From: JBFLVQ01 sp040758525
Lineage (GTDB): Bacteria > Acidobacteriota > Blastocatellia > Chloracidobacteriales > JADJPF01
Reading direction: 5' to 3'
DNA length: 33,940 bases
Assembly (NCBI GenBank): GCA_040758525.1
Contig: JBFLVQ010000022.1
Coordinates: 1 to 33,940, forward strand
Shown here piece by piece: positions 32,260 to 33,940 of the stretch. Both the position numbers and the translations under genes were made by a program. The notes beneath the pieces are model-generated. The model searched no databases. It saw nothing but the letters and a program-made list of their open reading frames with translations, and was not told where the DNA came from. Positions within the stretch are counted from its first letter, which is position 1; every line of letters starts with the position of its first letter.

Positions 32260-33058
32260 CTCCCTACATAGACCTATTGCTCTCACTATTGCTGGCTTTG
32301 ATGGCACAGGTGGCGCAGGCGTAGTGGCAGATGTGAAGACTTTTACTGCGCTAGGTTGCTATGGTCTGGCTGTGGTGACTGCTATTACTGTGCAAAACAC
32401 AGTAGCAGTACGTACTGTTACACCCCTTACTGCTACATTGATAATCGAGCAATTAGAAACACTCTACGAAGATATCAATATTGATGCAGTGAAGATTGGC
32501 ATGCTGGCAAATAGTGAGATCGCCTTAGCAGTAGCCAATTATCTAGCGCAAAAGCAGCCTCGCTTTATTGTCTTAGACACATTGCTAGATTCTAGTAGTG
32601 GCTTTCCCTTACTCACCCCAGAAGCGCGGAAAATTGTTTGTGAAAAACTCTTTCCCCTTGCTACTATAATTACGCCTAACCTGGCCGAAGCGACCGCTTT
32701 GACCGGCCAAAGTGTTAATGATATAGAAACAATGCGGCGTGCTGCGCAGCAATTGCACGCCATGGGCTCTAGTGCCGTATTGATCAAAGGCGGACATTTG
32801 CAGACAGAGGCAATAGATCTGTTCTATCAAGATGGTGATTGTCAAACCTTCCAGGCTGCACGTATTGAAAATGCTGCTGCACATGGCACAGGTTGCGCTC
32901 TCTCTGCAGCAATTGCTGCATTGCTAGGACAAGGAAACACACTCAAAGAAGCTGTCTCGCTAGCCAAACAATTTGTTACTCGTGCATTAATACGTTCAGA
33001 GCGAATCGGTCAAGGTATGCCACTTTTGGATCACTTAGGTGCAAACGATTTTATCTAG
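32240..33058 (+). CDS. thiD: Hydroxymethylpyrimidine/phosphomethylpyrimidine kinase
   Basis: A 272-residue ribokinase-fold enzyme that phosphorylates HMP and HMP-P, supplying the pyrimidine diphosphate used by ThiE. Motifs: AGFDGTGGAGVVADVKTF (normally AGSDPSGGAG, so Ser is Phe here), VVTAITVQNT with the pyrimidine-contact Gln, ITPNLAEATALTG, AVLIKGGHL, and the anion-hole/catalytic motif HGTGCALSAAIAA. The start is ATG 32240 inside the end of thiE, with AGAGGA about nine bases upstream. Coupled expression with thiE fits their consecutive steps. The next gene begins 18 bases downstream. Confidence 0.93.
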   Translation: MRSKGNSSLHRPIALTIAGFDGTGGAGVVADVKTFTALGCYGLAVVTAITVQNTVAVRTVTPLTATLIIEQLETLYEDINIDAVKIGMLANSEIALAVANYLAQKQPRFIVLDTLLDSSSGFPLLTPEARKIVCEKLFPLATIITPNLAEATALTGQSVNDIETMRRAAQQLHAMGSSAVLIKGGHLQTEAIDLFYQDGDCQTFQAARIENAAAHGTGCALSAAIAALLGQGNTLKEAVSLAKQFVTRALIRSERIGQGMPLLDHLGANDFI

Positions 33059-33076
33059 TTTGAAACGGGGTAAGGT

Positions 33077-33940
33077 TTGGATCAGACTGATGTAATCATC
33101 CTAAATGAATATCCATATCCATTAGCTGCCAGCTATCAACGTGCGCTCAACGAACAAGATGCGCAACTAAAACCGAAAATGTTAGTGGCAGCTTTTGAGG
33201 CGCTGATCAAATACTGCGCGATTATTGCGATTCAGGATGGCTACCGTAGTGGCTTAAATCCACCCCGCTTCTCTGCTACGGCAATTGAACAGCTTTTCCA
33301 TTGTGAGATTAGTGGTATATTCAGAGTACTACAAGAGTCGCTACTACTATTTCGACGTAATAGCGAACTGATAATTGATCCAGATCTATACTACTTGATC
33401 TATGATGATTTCAGAGAGACACCGAGAGCAAGAGCAGAAACAGCGCAATGGTTACAAATTCTGCTAGCGCTAGCAGAGAAATATTCTCAGCGTAGCTTGA
33501 GCTACTCTGAAGAGGAATGTGAACAGGATTATCAAAGCTACTTTCCAACTCTAAGAGCGCTATGGCATCGTGCCACTTTTGTCACACGCTTGCAATTACT
33601 CTATTTTCACGATCCAGTAGACGAAGTTGCAGCAATTGAACAACCTTCTGAGAAAACCTTAACAGTAGCTATACCTATGATGGGCTTGCAGGCAATATCG
33701 CAAGCGATTACCAGCGGTCGGTTAGTAGGCGCACCATTTGGTCGGCTCTGTATTAAAGCTCATAACAAAAATATTCTACTTGGGCTACATCCACTCTTGA
33801 TGCTGGTAGAAACGATAGAACTAATGCCTGCAACAACAGACCAGGCACTACCGCGAGGGGCTTTACTGATAATCTCTTATGATGAGATTAGAGGTGCCGA
33901 TCAAGAGAAATTACTTCGTCTATGGCAATTGATTGCTCCA
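33077..33940 (+). CDS. Large protein of unknown function (partial, C-terminus outside window)
   Basis: An open frame of 288 codons runs from TTG 33077 to the window edge without a stop. TTG is preferred because the in-frame stop TAA is at 33071-33073, GGGG lies just before it, and no in-frame ATG appears until about 33 codons later. No signal peptide or membrane segment is seen. The first ~200 residues look helical and aromatic (NEYPYPLAASYQRAL, MLVAAFEALIKYCAIIAIQDGY, GIFRVLQESLLLFRR). From about 195 the pattern changes to strands (TLTVAIPMMGLQAI, GALLIISYDEIRG). The N-terminal pattern reminds me of helical regions next to kinase or effector domains in other bacterial proteins, but I cannot name the family. 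It follows thiD by 18 bases, possibly in the same transcript. Confidence 0.7.
   Translation, partial: MDQTDVIILNEYPYPLAASYQRALNEQDAQLKPKMLVAAFEALIKYCAIIAIQDGYRSGLNPPRFSATAIEQLFHCEISGIFRVLQESLLLFRRNSELIIDPDLYYLIYDDFRETPRARAETAQWLQILLALAEKYSQRSLSYSEEECEQDYQSYFPTLRALWHRATFVTRLQLLYFHDPVDEVAAIEQPSEKTLTVAIPMMGLQAISQAITSGRLVGAPFGRLCIKAHNKNILLGLHPLLMLVETIELMPATTDQALPRGALLIISYDEIRGADQEKLLRLWQLIAP

Overview
The window looks like a chromosomal segment of a moderately low-GC Acidobacteriota-type bacterium, possibly Blastocatellia-like. This is an inference from gene style, not from a marker gene. The clues are a zinc-ribbon Ser/Thr kinase fused to many other domains, YCF48-type lipoproteins, a SpoIVB-like S55 protein, very large secreted beta-helix/CARDB/ASH proteins, and TPR scaffolds with proline-rich linkers. 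CTAG is not depleted, and TTG and GTG starts are used freely. I see no rRNA, tRNA, insertion sequence, phage gene or CRISPR array.

Layout. 1-2841: a partial YCF48-like lipoprotein and a family III CoA-transferase on the minus strand, divergent from a FabG-type reductase. 2848-7185: a 1445-residue minus-strand signalling protein (zinc ribbon, kinase, GGDEF, AAA-type NTPase, TPRs). 7468-8025: a small exported protein closed by a terminator. 8110-11875: a tightly packed ABC importer (lipoprotein binding protein, ATPase, fused double permease). 12048-13451: the site-2 protease RseP behind a perfect 9-bp hairpin. 13509-17729: two minus-strand exported proteins, a beta-propeller and an S55-type protein, each with a hairpin terminator. 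17730-18290: a 561-bp gene-free divergent region with two dyad elements around a candidate promoter. 18291-26819: two giant exported proteins in tandem (1063 and 1718 residues) that share their last ~200 residues. 26949-28045: a small zinc-finger membrane protein and RNase HII. 28192-31242: a 1016-residue TPR protein. 31335-33940: a small membrane protein, thiE and thiD with overlapping reading frames, then a large protein truncated by the window edge.

How the genes relate. The ABC genes are spaced by +2 and -4 bases and form one transport operon; its substrate cannot be assigned. ThiE and ThiD catalyse neighbouring steps of thiamine phosphate synthesis and overlap by 20 bases. The most interesting links are between separate loci. 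The C-terminal ~43 residues of the kinase-GGDEF protein recur, with about 60 percent identity by eye, inside the TPR protein 23 kb away. The two giant secreted proteins carry the same C-terminal Ig-like plus 'SNIQPGA' module, which has no recognisable sorting signal. The S55 protein has its Ser and His segments in the opposite order to SpoIVB. The kinase has a non-RD catalytic loop and a GGDEF domain that keeps its catalytic residues but lacks the inhibitory site.
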